The notes below the pieces were generated by a model. The model saw only the letters and a list, made by a program, of their open reading frames with translations, searched no databases and was not told where the DNA came from. The translations under genes and the position numbers were made by a program. A stretch of 64,000 bases of DNA. Source: Lasiosphaeris hirsuta (lineage: Eukaryota > Ascomycota > Sordariomycetes > Sordariales > Lasiosphaeriaceae). Below, in pieces: positions 1 through 12,076 of this stretch. The stretch is taken from assembly GCA_030549175.1 (NCBI GenBank), contig JAUKUA010000003.1, forward strand, positions 6,076,001 to 6,140,000, written 5' to 3'. How positions within the stretch are numbered: the stretch's first letter is position 1; each line of letters opens with the position of its first letter.

Positions 1-383
1 GTGTACTTGAGGTGTAGCATTCGTAAGTAAATATAAATATCGCGTATATGATTTATACCAAGGCCTAATATAATGTAGATATGAAAAGATATATGGTCCT
101 TCCGATTCTCGAGATATGTAGGTTATGAAGCATTTTACTAAGACTGTAGCTCTCGGTACGAAAGGTAAGCTCGATGAAGAGGATGAACTACTAACCTCTG
201 ATAGCCTAAAAGGTATAATATGTTGATTTTATAATACTTAGAAACGATATTATGATTTAGAGATATCCTTAGGTATTAAGTAGTTAATAACGCTGGTACG
301 TTAAGTTATGTTACTACTTGAGTATGTCCTAAGATATTATAATAAGTTAAGATGTTAACCTATATAGTATATTTAAGGGAAAC
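1..383. other. AT-rich sequence, no gene
   Basis: AT-rich and stop-ridden in all frames. The minus strand may continue the Gypsy-like relic seen at 1705-2240, because the LTR at 384-1699 interrupts that element, but I could not match any motif here. No intact gene is visible. Confidence 0.4.
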
Positions 384-1699
384 TGTCACACTGGTAGGCT
401 CACCCAAGGTCAACAGGGTCACTGACCTCCTTGACCGAGCCATACACCAGCGGCACGAACCATACACACACACACACACACCCATTGACCCACGAATCAC
501 GTGGAGAAGGGAACCATCACAGAGGATGGCCACAACGTGGCTCAACCTCGTGACATGATCCCACGTGTGGTAAATGGCCTATTCAGCCGACACACAGGTC
601 AGCGGATTCTCCTAAGCGCCCACGGGTCGTGACGGAATGCCCAGAACCACTCACAAGCCAGAGCAGCCGTACAACGGATCTCGCCTGTGCTAGGCAACGT
701 CATCAGACTTTAGATTTGTCATGGACAAGCCACCTAACCTCAGTATCGTGGTCAGGGCCTGCACAGTCAGCCCAGATCCTGCAGCTGGTCTTTCGAATCA
801 TGCACCTCCCCGCTATCGCTGGCATTCCTTTAGAAGACTTAGAACCCGACGTTCTCCGGAGTCTAGCTTTAGTGGTGACAGGTAGCCGCGACTCCCGTGT
901 GTGAGTCACGAAGGGAACCGTTACTGTAACAGCCGACCTAGGGATCAACCTAACAGCGCTGTAACTAACGTAAGTACTAAGGACGTAAAGGAACACCTAC
1001 AGCGATAGATACCATGCCGCTAGAGTTGTATGGATAAGTATTAATACCGGCTACGGATTACCATGTGATAGGCCGGCTTCACTTGGCTTGTAGCCACGGA
1101 TTTGTAGGGTGTGAGAGACGGGCGGCTAGAAGGGAGATTCGAGACCGACGGGTAGTTAGGAGGATCCTTTAGGTATTTTAGTATCTTTATATCTTGTATA
1201 TAGCCTTTCATAAAAGAACAGGTGTGCTGCGATGGATCCTCGAGAGGAAGAAGCTCCCCAGTTCTCTTTGGACAAACTTAGAAAGATTATCAGCTGAACT
1301 TCAGTGAAGCTGAGGGGTAATATAACCTTGTGAACCCTTCTGTTTCTTCTGACTTGTAACTACGAAGTATTGTGTCTTATCTTCTGTTGGATCATTCCAT
1401 CTCCCTGAACCTCCTTCTCCCTAGCTCTCTACTACTTTGTATTGCGATAGTTAACTCCTTTACCGTTCTGTCCTAAACCTCTGAATCGGACCTTGTGCTT
1501 ATTAGCCTTGTGAAGATCAAGTTCTTGAGTTCGTCGTGTGAAAGCTCTGAACTAGACCAACAGTAATTGTCGGGGTGGTTCGTTAAACGGTTGAGTCGGG
1601 AGTTAGGAAAAGGTTAAAGCTCTGTAGTCTGATTCTTCATTCGATATCTCACCTTGTGGTTGTCACACCCTAGGCCTTCGTGGGCTAGCCTGTGTCACA
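384..1699 (+). mobile_element. Solo LTR, family A copy 1
   Basis: About 1,316 bp beginning TGTCACACTGG and ending TGTGTCACA, so it has the TG...CA ends of an LTR. Similar sequence recurs at 3864-4910, 4911-6236 and 6295-7624 (family A), and a related shorter subfamily at 7929-9032, 47122-48245 and 48246-49221 (family B). No reverse transcriptase or second LTR flanks it in the right arrangement, so it is probably a solo LTR. The flanking pentamers (GAAAC and CTTAT) do not match, so no target duplication is visible here. Confidence 0.75.
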
Positions 1700-1704
1700 C
1701 TTAT

Positions 1705-2240
1705 TTCTTAAAACTACGAACGACATATAGTTTCGTCGGTAGTAATCTAAGGAGAAGGCTACCTTCGCCGTATTAAGATCCCATAGGTAGTCCGGCTAGT
1801 ACTGTTGTAGTTACTAATACGGTAAAAGAATGTTACATTTTATATCGAGAGGAGAGATTTCGAACGTGATATGGAAGAAATACTTTACTTAGTGTCGTAG
1901 GACGATTTCCTTGGTATATTTCTTACCTGATTTAAGGTTAATAGTTCCATTGAAAGCTTCTAAGGGTTTCGGGATCGTTCTAGTTATATGAGAGATATTT
2001 CATTTTTTAACTAAGTCTTTACTTATGACTAGGCATAAGGCATTAGGATCAAGGAGTACTTAGATAAGGATTTCCTCGGCTCCGTAGTAGATAATTATCA
2101 TAAGAATAATCTTACGATTTCTATAATATGGTTCATAGTTACGCCTAGCCTTCTTAGAAGAAGGCTCCTTAGTATTATTGTAATAATGAGTACGTTTCTT
2201 AGTAGAGGTTACGACATAACGAGGCGTATGTTACGTGGAA
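1705..2240 (-). mobile_element. Gypsy-like gag-pol relic, retropepsin region
   Basis: Read on the minus strand, the sequence gives a broken reading frame resembling the aspartic protease segment of fungal Ty3/gypsy polyproteins: a basic zinc-knuckle-like approach, then VLLDPNALCLVISKDLVKK (about 2060-2000), PLEAFNGTIN and a downstream segment HITFEISPLDIKC. The catalytic D-S/T-G position reads DPN, so it is inactive. TAG and TAA replace expected tryptophan or glutamine codons, as RIP would produce. The LTR at 384-1699 abuts its downstream end. Confidence 0.5.
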
Positions 2241-3863
2241 AAATGTAGATAGCCTAGATAGGTTAGTCCGTTGTGCACAGTCCCTACGCTCAATTGAGCA
2301 CAGGGGGTACGTTGCCATATAATGGCAGCGCACCCTCCAGACTGATTGCCAACGGGCCATCCTTTACAAATTATTTACACTACCATACAATATGTCATGT
2401 CAGTGTTCATGTGAAGGACCACCAAAGTAACGCTTACACAAGCGGTCCTTTTGACCGTAGCAAGTAGTGTCCCCACCATCGAATCAGATAGACCTCATCA
2501 GTCAATTTGACGCCTCCGGGACCAATACCAGCTTGTACCACGTTGTAATAAAGACAACGACAACGTCAACGTCAACAGTACGAAGGCTCTTAACTGAGTC
2601 GGCGGCCTACTGTTAAGACAACAACGACAACACGTACGTTAACGGAACGAAGGCTCTTAACTGAGTCGGCGACTTACTGTTAAAACAACAAGATAAGCGG
2701 ATGTACATTGTTAAGCTCTACGAAGCCTAACAGGTATTCGACTACATCTCTAAGAATCTGAGAGTCAAGTGGTGGACTAGTACAAAGCCAGAGCGTAAGT
2801 AAGTACTCGTGGCGTTAACAAGCCTAATTTTTCTTACCAACGGAACATTTACCCACTTAAGAAGCCCTATTTAGAACAGCTATCTAAACGCCTAGAACAT
2901 TAACAACTACATTCTAAAAGAGTACCTCAAAACTTTAGTTGATAACTACCTTCAAGGAGTATATGAAGGCCTCTACCTAGCACCAAAGCACTCGAGAACG
3001 GCGGAAACGCCAGAACCAAGGGATATCTAACAGACCCTGATAATACTACTACCCACGGACCTAAAACTCAGGGGCACACTAACTATCCCACTACTAAGTA
3101 ACGCGACGTTAATAGCTAAACGGGATATTATACCAGGGGAGTCCGATACCATATCGTAAGACGAAGGATTCTTACCCGTAACACTAAGCGAAATGGCGGA
3201 AGACTATATGCCGAGGTAGGACCTAGATCTACTTAAGGATCGTATTGACAAGTAACCCCCTAGTCCATCTCTATTTCTACCTCCGAGGTAATTAACAATC
3301 AAGAAGTAACTTACGTAGATCATACAGGTCATGTAGACATATCTTACGATTACTCTTATAAGGACTAGTATGCCGGCGACCGGCCCCGTGGCTTGAGTAA
3401 GTACTCCGTTAGCGACGAGAGGCTTTAACTGGTAGATCTATCATGTTAGTCTCTTCTAGCTAAACGTACTATTGGAGAAAGATGGTAAGGCCTAATTATT
3501 CTATGATAGTAAGTAACTCTGTTACCGTAACGTTTATCTTTAGACCGTACATATTAAGGAAGCGGCCCTAGATCTAGATAGATATAATACTCTTTATAAA
3601 AAACTATTTTTATTGTTTAGGGAATCAACCCTCTAATAGTACGAGCTTTAATTGTTAACTAAGGATAAGAAGTATATAAGACTAAGTGTCTTTAACTAAG
3701 TTATAATTATCCTTTAACAGTTTAAACTGAAGCTAATAGACATAGAACAATAGTTTAGTCAACCTATAAGTAAGTTCAAGGCTAAAGATAATATTACCGG
3801 CAAGTCAGTTTATATATACGTGATAGATTGTTTTAAGTACATAAAAGTATAAGGAGATAAGGA
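2241..3863 (+). mobile_element. Degenerate retroelement sequence, possible gag
   Basis: No intact gene. The plus strand gives long but interrupted readings (about 2500-3240 and 3470-3860) rich in K, E, L and D with TAG and TAA at regular positions, as in a RIP-mutated coding region. It lies upstream of the Copia pol relic on the same strand, so it may be that element's gag end, but no diagnostic motif was found. A 67-bp direct repeat starts at 2581 and again at 2648 (core CGAAGGCTCTTAACTGAGTC). A 64-codon open frame at 2273-2467 has no recognisable product. Confidence 0.3.
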
Positions 3864-4910
3864 TGTCACACTGGTAGGCCCACCTAAGGTCAACAGGGTC
3901 ACTAACCTCCTTAACCGAGCCATACACCAGCGGTACGAACTACACATACACACATACCCATTGACCCACAGATCACGTAGAGAAGGGAACCATCACAGAG
4001 GATGGCTACAACGTGGCTCAACCACGGGACATGATCCCACGTGTAGCTAATGGCCTATTTAGCCGACACATAGGTCAGCGGATTCTCCTAAGTGCCCACA
4101 GGTTACGACGGAATGCCCAGAACCACTCACAAGCCAGAGTAGCCGTACAACGAATCTCACCCGTGTTAGGTAACGTCATCAGACTTCAGATTTGTCATAG
4201 ACAAGCCACTTAACCTTAGTATTATGATCGGGGCTTACATAGTTAGCCCAGATCCTACAGCTAGTCTTTCGAATCATAGACCTCCCCGCTATCGTTGGCA
4301 TTTCTTTAGAAGACCTAGAACCCGACGTTCTCCGGAGTCTAGCTTCAGTGGTGACAGGTAGCCACGACCCCCGCGTGTAAGTTACGAAGGGAAACGTTAC
4401 TGTAACAGCCGACCTAGGAATCAACCTAACAGCACTGTAGCTAACGTAAGTACCAAGAACGTGAAGGAACACCTATAGCGATAGACATTATACCACTAGA
4501 GCTATACGGATAAGTACTAATACCGGCCGTGGACTAACGTATAATAGGCCGGCTCTACTTAGTTTGTAGCCACGGATTTATAGGGCGTGAGAGACGGGCG
4601 GTTAGAAAGGAGATTCGGGACCGACGGGCAACTAGGAAGATCCTTTAGGTATTTTAGTATCCTTATATCTTATACATAGCCTTCTATAAGTAGGACAGAT
4701 ATGTTACGATAGATCCTCGAGAGGAAGAAGCTCCCTAGTTCTCTTTAGACAAACCTAAAAAGATTATCAACTAAACTTCAATGAAGCTGAGGGGTAATAC
4801 AACCTTATGAACCCTTCTGTTTTTCCTAACTTATAACTACGAAGTATTATGTCTTATCTTATGTTAGATCATTCTATCTCCCTAAACCTCCTTCTCCCTA
4901 GCTCTCTACC
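3864..4910 (+). mobile_element. Truncated LTR, family A copy 2
   Basis: Begins TGTCACACTGG and follows copy 1 for about 1,047 bp, then stops about 270 bp short of the expected 3' end. There it meets the inverted copy at 4911, so the two form a tail-to-tail palindrome. Copies differ mainly by C/T and G/A transitions. Confidence 0.7.
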
Positions 4911-6236
4911 TATAACACAGGCCAGCCCACGTAGGTCTGGGGTGTAACAACCACAAGGGAAATATCAAATGAAGAGTCAGACTGTAGAGCTTTAACCTTT
5001 TCCTAACTCTCGACTCAACCGTTCAGCAAACCACCCCGACAATTACTGTTAGTCTAGTTCAGAGCTTTCACACGACGAACTCAGGGACTTGATCTTCGCA
5101 AGGCTAATAAGCACAAGGTCCGATTCAGAGGTTTAGAACAGAACGGTAAGAGAGTTAACTATCACAATACAAAGTGGTAGAGAGCCAGGGAGAAGGAGGT
5201 TCAGGGAGATGGAGTGATCTAACAGAAGATAAGACACAATGCTTCGTAGTTACAAGTCAGGAGAAACAGAAGGGTTCACAAGGTTGTATTATCCCTCAGC
5301 TTCACTAAAGTTCAGCTGATAATCTTTTTAGGTTTGTCCAAAGAGAACTAGGAAGCTTCTTCCTCTCGAGGATCCATCGCTACGTACCCGTCCTACTTAT
5401 GGGAGGCTATATACAAGATACAAAGATACCAAAATACCTAAAGGATCCTCCTAGCCGCCCGTCGGTCCCAAGTCTCCCTTCTAGCCGTCCGTCTCTCGCG
5501 CCCTACAAATCCGTGGCTACAAACCAAGTGAAGCCGGCCCATCACACATCGGTCCACGGCCGGTATTAGTACTTATCTATACAGCTCTAGCGGCATAGTG
5601 TCCATTGCTGCAGGTGTTCCTTCACGTCCTTGGTACTTACGTTAGCCACAGCGCTGTTAGGTTGATCCCCAGGTCGGCTGTCACAGCAACGGTTCCCTTC
5701 GTGACTTACACACGGGGGTCGTGGCCACCTGTCACCACTGAAGCTAGACTCCGGAGAACGTCGGGTTCCAGGTCTTCCAAAGGGATACCAGCGATAGCGG
5801 GAAGGTCTATGATTCGAAAGACCAGCTGCAGGATCTGGGTTGACTATGCAGGCCCCGACCACGATGCTGAGGTTAAATGGCTTGTCCATGACAAATCTAA
5901 AGTCTGATGACGTTACCTAGCGCGGGCAAGATCCGTTGTACGGCTGCTCTGGCTTGTGAGTGGTTCTTAGTATCCCGTCGCGACCCGTGGTCGTTCGTGG
6001 GGATCCGTTTGACCTGTGTGCGGGCCGAGTAAGCCACTGTCCACACGTGGGATCATGTCCCGAGGTTGAGCCACGTTGTGGCCATCCTCTGTGATAGTTC
6101 CCTTCTCCACGTGATCCATGGTGGATGTTCGTGGGTCAATGGGTATGTGTTTGTGTGTGGTTCGTGCCGCTAGTGTATGACTCGGTCAAGGAGGTCAGTG
6201 ACCCTGTTGGCCTTAGGTGAGCCTACCAGTGTGACA
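4911..6236 (-). mobile_element. LTR, family A copy 3 (inverted)
   Basis: About 1,326 bp in reverse orientation, running from TATAACACAGG (a mutated TGTGACACAGG end) to CCAGTGTGACA. It is the complete arm of an inverted pair with 3864-4910. The outer flanks (AAGGA and TATAC) do not form a target duplication. Confidence 0.7.
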
Positions 6237-6294
6237 TATACCTTATTAAGTAACGGATCTAGGAACTATAACAATTTAGCTTTATTACCATAAA

Positions 6295-7624
6295 TGTAAC
6301 ATAGGCCAGCCACCAAGGGTCTAGGGTGTGGCAACCACAAGGTGAGGTATCAAATGAAGAATCAGACTGTAGAGCTTTAACCTCTCACAACTCTCGACTC
6401 TACCGTTCAGCGAACTACCCCGACAATTACTATTAGTCTAGTTCAGAGCTTTTCATATGATAAACTTAAAGAGTTGATCTTCGTAAGGCTAATAAGCACA
6501 AGGTCGGATTCAGAGCTTTGGAACAGAACGGTGAGGGAGTTGACTGTCGTAATATAAAGTGGTGGAGAGCCAGAGAGAAGGAGGTTTAGGGAGATGGAAT
6601 GATTTAACATAAGATAAGACATAATACTTCGTAGTTACAAGTCAGAAGAAACAGAAGGGTTCATAAGGTCGTATTACCCCTTAGCTTCACTGAAGTTCAG
6701 CTGATAATCTTTCTAAGTTTGTCTAAAGAGAACTGGGAAGCTTCTTCCTCTCGAGGATCTATCATAGCGTACCGGTCCTACTTATGGGAGGCTATGTATA
6801 AGATATAAGGATACTAAAATACCTGAAGGATCCTCTTAGCCACCCGTCGGTCCCGAATCTCCTTACTAGCCGCCCGTCTCTCGCGCCTTACAAATCCGTG
6901 GCTACAAGCTAAGTGAAACCGGCCTATTACACGTCGGTCCATGGCCGGTATTAGTACTTATCCATATAGCTTAAGTGGCATGGTGTCTATCGCTGCAGGT
7001 GTTTCTTCACGTCCTTGGTACTTACGTTGGCCACAGCACTGTTAGGTTAATCCCCATGTCGGCTGTCACAGCAACGGTTCCCTTCGTGACTTACACACGG
7101 GGGTCGTGGTCACTTGTCACCACTAAAGCTAGACTCCGGAGAAAGTCGGGTTCCAGGTCTTCTAAAGGAATGCCAGCGATAGCGGGGAGGCCCATGATTC
7201 GAAAGACCAACTGTAGGACCCTAGCTGACTATGTAGGCCCTGATCACGATGCTAAGGTTGAGTAGCTCGTCCATGACAAATCTGAAGTCTGGTGACGTTA
7301 CCTAGCGCGGGCGAGATCCGCTATTCGGCTACTCTAGCTTGTGAGTGGTTCTCAGTATCCCGTCGTGACCCGTGGGCACATATGAGGATCCGCTGACCTG
7401 TGTGTCGGCTGAATAGGTCATTAGCCATACGTGGGAGCGTGTCCCGAGGTTGAACCACATTGTGGCTATCTCTCTATGATAGCCCCCTTCTCCACGTTGA
7501 TTGGGAGTTCTCGATATCTGTGGGTCAATGGGTGTTGTGTAGGTGTGTGGCGCGTGCCGGTGGTGTGGCTCGGTCAAGGGGGATCAGTGACCCTGTTGAC
7601 TTAGGTGAGCCCACCAGTGTGACA
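6295..7624 (-). mobile_element. Solo LTR, family A copy 4, with mutated target duplication
   Basis: About 1,330 bp in reverse orientation from TGTAACATAGG to CCAGTGTGACA. The flanking pentamers are ATAAA (6290-6294) and ATGAA (7625-7629), identical but for one G/A difference that RIP would explain. This supports insertion of a whole element followed by loss to a solo LTR, inside the Copia relic whose pol continues at 7625. Confidence 0.7.
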
Positions 7625-7928
7625 ATGAAGGTAAAACATACTATCTAAGTTATAACTATGGAAAAGCTACTATTAAAAAACTAGTAGTAGGTAAAGAAGC
7701 TACCTAACTATGAAACGTAGTAGCTCCCAGCTATAGAAAAACAAGACGAAAGCCTAAAAGACTATGAGATCTACTATCTTATGCCTATACCTAAAGGCCT
7801 TAATATTTTACCTAGTAAATAGGTCTTTGACGAGAAGATAGATCCGAATATAGGCAGTGTATTTACACATATACACTACGTAGTATACGGCAATTACGAA
7901 TCTAACTCCTAGAGTATAGAAGACCTCT
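7625..7928 (+). mobile_element. Copia pol relic, segment upstream of reverse transcriptase
   Basis: The plus strand reads a broken Ty1/copia polyprotein segment: ESLKDYEIYYLMPIPKGLN at about 7752-7808 followed by PSK*VFDEKIDPN, matching the usual approach to the copia reverse transcriptase (K-G-K-W-V-F). The expected tryptophan is TAG. The frame stops at 7928, where a family B LTR is inserted, and resumes at 9033. Confidence 0.7.
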
Positions 7929-9032
7929 TGTAACACAGGCTAGTCATAGGACTGAGGTGTGGCAATCGTAGGGTGTGTCACCTTCGGTATAACCGAGCTA
8001 CAGAGTTATGATCTAGATCAACTTAACTGTCTACTCTAGGCCGGCAATGGTGTTAGTCTAACTCAGAGCTTTTACACTAGGGGGGAGATAATCTTTACAA
8101 CCCAAAGTCCTAGTAGTTATGAGGGAGAAGGTAGATATAGGGAGATGGAACGATCACAAGGAAGATGGCAAACGATACTTCGTAATTATAAGTTAATAAG
8201 AAACAGAAAGGTTCACAAGGTTATATTACCCCTCAGCTTTACTGAAGTTCAGCTGATAATCTTTCTAGGCTGTTTCCAAAAAGGACTAGGGAGCATCTTC
8301 CTCTCGGAGATCCGTCGCGGGCCCCTTGTCTCTTTTATAGAGGCTATATACAATATATAAGAGTACTAGAATATATGAAGGTCCTTCCTTAGCCGCTCGT
8401 CTCTCGCGTCCTACTAATCAATATTCTTACCAAGTGTCATTGACCCTTCCTTTAGTAGTCTACGGGCAGTATTAGTACTTAACTCCGATGGTATGATAAC
8501 TACGACCACGGAGGTTCCTTCACGTCCTTAGTACTTACATCGGATGACGACGGTTCCCTTTATGACTCCTTAGTCTTGGTATAGCCACCTGTTACTACTG
8601 AGGCTAGGCTCCGGAGAATATCGGGGTTTAGGTTGTCTATTAGGACCGTCGCGATAACTAGGAGGCCTATCCTTGAAAGTCCGTTGAAACCTCATATAGG
8701 TCTCTTAGCTAGCTAATACAGCTCCCGACTACGATGCTGAGATTATGTAGCTATTTACTCTAGGCCTGAGGTCTGGTGATACTGTAGCCTACGAGCTAGG
8801 CCCTTATGGTAGGCTGACTTGACTTGTGAGTGGTGTCTGGGATCCTAGCCTGGCCCGAGGACCTATCGGCCTACGTGCGGGCCAGGGGGTCCCGGTCGTA
8901 TCCGGGTTCTTGGTGTGTGTGCATGTCCCATAGGTTGAGCCACTAGGTGGCCACCGTTGTAGCTATCACGGTAGACCCAGGTCAAAGGGGTGATCCGTCC
9001 TGTTGACCTTAGGTGAGTCCACCAGTGTGACA
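7929..9032 (-). mobile_element. Solo LTR, family B copy 1, with perfect 5-bp target duplication
   Basis: About 1,104 bp in reverse orientation, from TGTAACACAGG to CCACCAGTGTGACA. CCTCT precedes it (7924-7928) and CCTCT follows it (9033-9037). Removing the LTR and one CCTCT joins the Copia pol frame exactly. That fixes both the element's ends and the order of events: Copia first, this element second. Confidence 0.88.
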
Positions 9033-10528
9033 CCTCTATTCCGTAGTAGCTAACTATATGTCAGTCAAAGTCTTCATGGCCTTAACTACGGTATAGGACC
9101 TTAAGTACTACCAATTCGACTTCAAGTAGATATTCTTAAATGTAGATATCCCAAAAGGCTACGACTACTATGTCCGATAACCCCCTAGACTCCCTACAAA
9201 GCCAGGCATAGTTTAGAAGCTACGTAAAGTCTTATATAGTCTTCGAAGGAACCCTCTCTACTAGTTCTAGACTATCATGTTCATTTTAGAAAAGATAGGC
9301 TTAGAATCCTTTACCTCTAACGTATACCTTTTCCATAATAAGAAGACTGACATACTACTTATCCTATATGTCGACGATCTGTTAATATCTGCTAAAACCG
9401 TAGAAGAGATCAATCGAATTCGTAACAACTTAGAGAGCTACTACGATTTAAAGTCGATAGGTAAAGCTAAGCGGTTCCTAAGCTTCGATATAGTACGTGA
9501 CCACGTCAAAAGAACGATATCTTTAAGCTAGGAAAGTTACACACGTACTATCATCAATAAGTTCGTATACGAGGGTCTCTATACTGTCAAAATATCCTGG
9601 CTAGCCAAGTTAGAACTACCTAAGGTATGGGAACTAGACCAGGCCTCCTAAAAAGACTACATTAAGTAGACTAGATCGTTTAACTACCTTACTATTGGTA
9701 CACGCCTTAATATTACATATATAACGTCAAGGCTTAGCGAGGCTAACATAGGACCTTCGCCGTAACACTGGGAGCTATTAAAGTACCTATTCCGATATTT
9801 GAAAGATATACAGTCCTTAGGTATAATCTTTGGTAGAAAATCTATCACAGTTAACGATCTTTGCCTACATACCTTTACAGATGTATCTTTTGCGGATGAT
9901 CTACTTACCCGTTACTTAACTGGAGGCCATGTAGTCTTCATCGTAGGAGGCCCAGTAGTGTAGAAGTCTAGGAAACAGACTTTTATAACAATTAGCTCAA
10001 CAGAGGTGGAATTTACCAATTTGACACCTACGGCATAGGCCGCTAGATAGGTGTGGGAGATCCTCAAGGAATATGGTACTACGTAGCCAATTCCACTGAT
10101 CTTATACACTGACGGTACTAACGCGAGGGCTAACGTGTTGAATCTACTCAACACGGCACGTACTCGTTGTATTAATATCCGCTACAAGTGGGTAATAGAT
10201 CGCGTTAGGAAGAAGATGGTAGATCTGAGGTATCTCCTAGGAACCGACATGACTACAGATAGGCTTATAAAACTACTACAGAAGGAAAAGTATACACAAT
10301 TCGTTACCCTATTAGGCCTTGTTGACATCTAGATACCCTGGATAAAGGAGAATATCGAGGCATTGCAGTAATACAGGGGCAGAAAAGCCATAAAAGGAGA
10401 AAATTGATGTAGATTCAGGGGCAGCTAAAGGAGGAAAAAGGCGTTTGGCGATACAAAACACTATCATAACTATCACAACTTCCTAGGTAGGCATGTAGAT
10501 CCAGGCTTCAATGCCGTCTAAGGGGGTG
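9033..10528 (+). mobile_element. Copia (Ty1/copia) reverse transcriptase-RNase H relic
   Basis: The frame continues from 7928. It shows reverse transcriptase motifs SVKVFMALTTV, YYQFDFK and IPKGYDYYVR (about 9060-9175), the catalytic YVDDLL box (about 9367-9384) in an open stretch 9277-9531, then RNase H motifs SFADD, GGPVV*KSRKQ and ISSTE (about 9890-10010) and the C-terminal KWVIDRVRKKMVDLRYL region ending at 10332. In-frame TAG replaces several expected tryptophans, consistent with RIP. A purine-rich tract (AAGGGGGTG, about 10520-10528) lies just before the LTR, as expected of a polypurine tract. The element is dead. Confidence 0.88.
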
Positions 10529-10691
10529 TGTTAGAGGTGGTGCCCCACCTCGAGGGTGCAGGGCGTACACGCCACCTCACCTGGCTAGTGCCCTTTGGGC
10601 TACACCTAGATAGCTGTTGCAGGCCAGGGAAATCCTGGCCCGTAACACCACAGAATCGATCACCGTTTCCCATTGCTCTGTCTCGCCCACA
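10529..10691 (+). mobile_element. Short Copia LTR (family C), 3' LTR of the Copia relic
   Basis: About 163 bp from TGTTAGAGGTGGTGCCCCAC to GCTCTGTCTCGCCCACA, directly after the polypurine-like tract of the Copia relic. Close copies occur in reverse orientation at 44848-45017, 49981-50145 and 59881-60058, defining a small LTR family. Confidence 0.75.
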
Positions 10692-10822
10692 TACACTGAG
10701 ACGGTCCCTTCGTAAGTAGCCAAGCCAACTTAATCAGAGATCACAGAAGCCAGTCTCCATACTCCCCCTCCTGCCACACAAAAAAAAAAAGAACGTTAAA
10801 GGCTATGAAATCGTACCGGCCA

Positions 10823-11971
10823 TCATGTTTCCAAGACCATCCCATCCACCAGCGCGGGGTCAAGCTCTGGCTGGACGAAGCCGCCACCGCATTCGACAGC
10901 GCTCGGCGCCCACGCAGCCAATTTCTGGGGGGATACTTCCTTCAGGGCATCGTCCCGTTCAATTTCCCCCGCCAGGACCCGTTTGAACAGTGGCTGCAGC
11001 ACCTCGACGCAGTATCGACAGACGCGAATCGCCGAGACGAGGTCGAGGTCGGCCCGATCCGATCGCGCAATGATGGTGCCCCCTTCAAAGACGGACCGCG
11101 ACTTGCCCCAGCCTCCGCTGGAGGCATCCATATCCGTTGTCAAGGCCGTGGCGTAGGCATTGCGTAGGCCGCCGCCGCCGCTTTCTGCCGACTCGAGATC
11201 CGTTAGGCGGGGCTTGCACACCCTCAGCGGAACGCCTAGCCGGTCGGACAAGAGGGACTGCTCGTGCGCGAACGGGAGGTCGCCCTGGACCGAGACGGCG
11301 CAGAATACGTCGTGGCCGTAGAGCCTCTGCTCTAACTCGTAGCTGATGCGTACGGCGCGGATGGACCCGCCGGTGGGCGTCTCGCGGACCGTGCTGTCGC
11401 CGCGGGTGCTGAACAGGTCCAGGACGTGGCGAAAGTCCGAGAGGGTTATGTCGGCGGCCGCGGACGGCGAGGTCGTGGCCCTCCCCGCTATCGCCACGAG
11501 CTGGCCGCTGCCGCCCGTCTCGCCCGGGACCGTCATGCCGTGGCACGCTTCGACCGCGCGGCGTAGCGACTTGTTCGGGAGCGTATCACCTCGCCGGTAG
11601 TAGACGCTGATGTCGTGGCCCACGCCGACGCCTCGTCGTTGGTTTCGGATGATGGTTATGGCGTCGAGGGCCCCGCGCTCGGGTCCGAGAAATGAGCCGA
11701 GGTTGGGGTAGTACCGGTCAGGCGCGCCGGGCTTGCGTTTCGTTATCATTGGTACCCAGATGAGAGCCGGCCGCTCGGTGTGTTTGGGGAACCAGATGTC
11801 GAGCTTGTGGGGTCTCGATGGCCAGGACTGTATAAATACGAGGTATGACGAGTACAGCAGCTGATGTGCCGGCCAGTCGGCCGACTTGCATTGCCTTGAG
11901 CAATACCAGACCGATAGACACCCCGAACACTTGCCCGACCCGCCGGCGTCGGACTGACACATGATGCACAT
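10823..11971 (-). CDS. MYND zinc-finger protein, last zinc ligand missing
   Basis: A single-exon frame of 382 residues starting at an ATG. Residues 2-40 form a MYND finger: Cys2, Cys5, Cys15, Cys18, the signature YCSRQC (Cys24, Cys28), then DWPAH (His36). The family's eighth ligand, H-x3-C, is Tyr40 here. MYND fingers bind proline-rich partners and occur in many fungal proteins with otherwise unknown tails. The tail resembles these: a P-x-L-I-W-V-P block (about residues 67-74), several polar stretches and no catalytic motif that I recognise. It is the first gene after the transposon nest. A TGC-to-TAC change, one G-to-A transition, would explain Tyr40. Alternative: an unannotated intron near residue 40 restores the cysteine. 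Confidence 0.7.
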   Translation of the reverse strand: MCIMCQSDAGGSGKCSGCLSVWYCSRQCKSADWPAHQLLYSSYLVFIQSWPSRPHKLDIWFPKHTERPALIWVPMITKRKPGAPDRYYPNLGSFLGPERGALDAITIIRNQRRGVGVGHDISVYYRRGDTLPNKSLRRAVEACHGMTVPGETGGSGQLVAIAGRATTSPSAAADITLSDFRHVLDLFSTRGDSTVRETPTGGSIRAVRISYELEQRLYGHDVFCAVSVQGDLPFAHEQSLLSDRLGVPLRVCKPRLTDLESAESGGGGLRNAYATALTTDMDASSGGWGKSRSVFEGGTIIARSDRADLDLVSAIRVCRYCVEVLQPLFKRVLAGEIERDDALKEVSPQKLAAWAPSAVECGGGFVQPELDPALVDGMVLET

Positions 11972-12076
11972 CTGACTGCCCCGGGAGCGGCCTACAGGGG
12001 GTCGGGTCGAACGGGGATGGAGCCTAGAATAGCGTTAGTGGACGTTTATACCTAGGTGCTTACTACGTGGGATTTG

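Noticed and set aside
384..9032. Pairing of family A LTRs as the two ends of one full-length element
   Set aside because: No two same-orientation copies enclose a matching internal region; the Copia pol between some of them has its own 163-bp LTR and is interrupted by these LTRs.
11085..11546. Long open frame overlapping the MYND gene in another frame on the same strand
   Set aside because: Arg/Pro-rich composition is typical of an out-of-frame reading of a GC-rich gene, with no domain.
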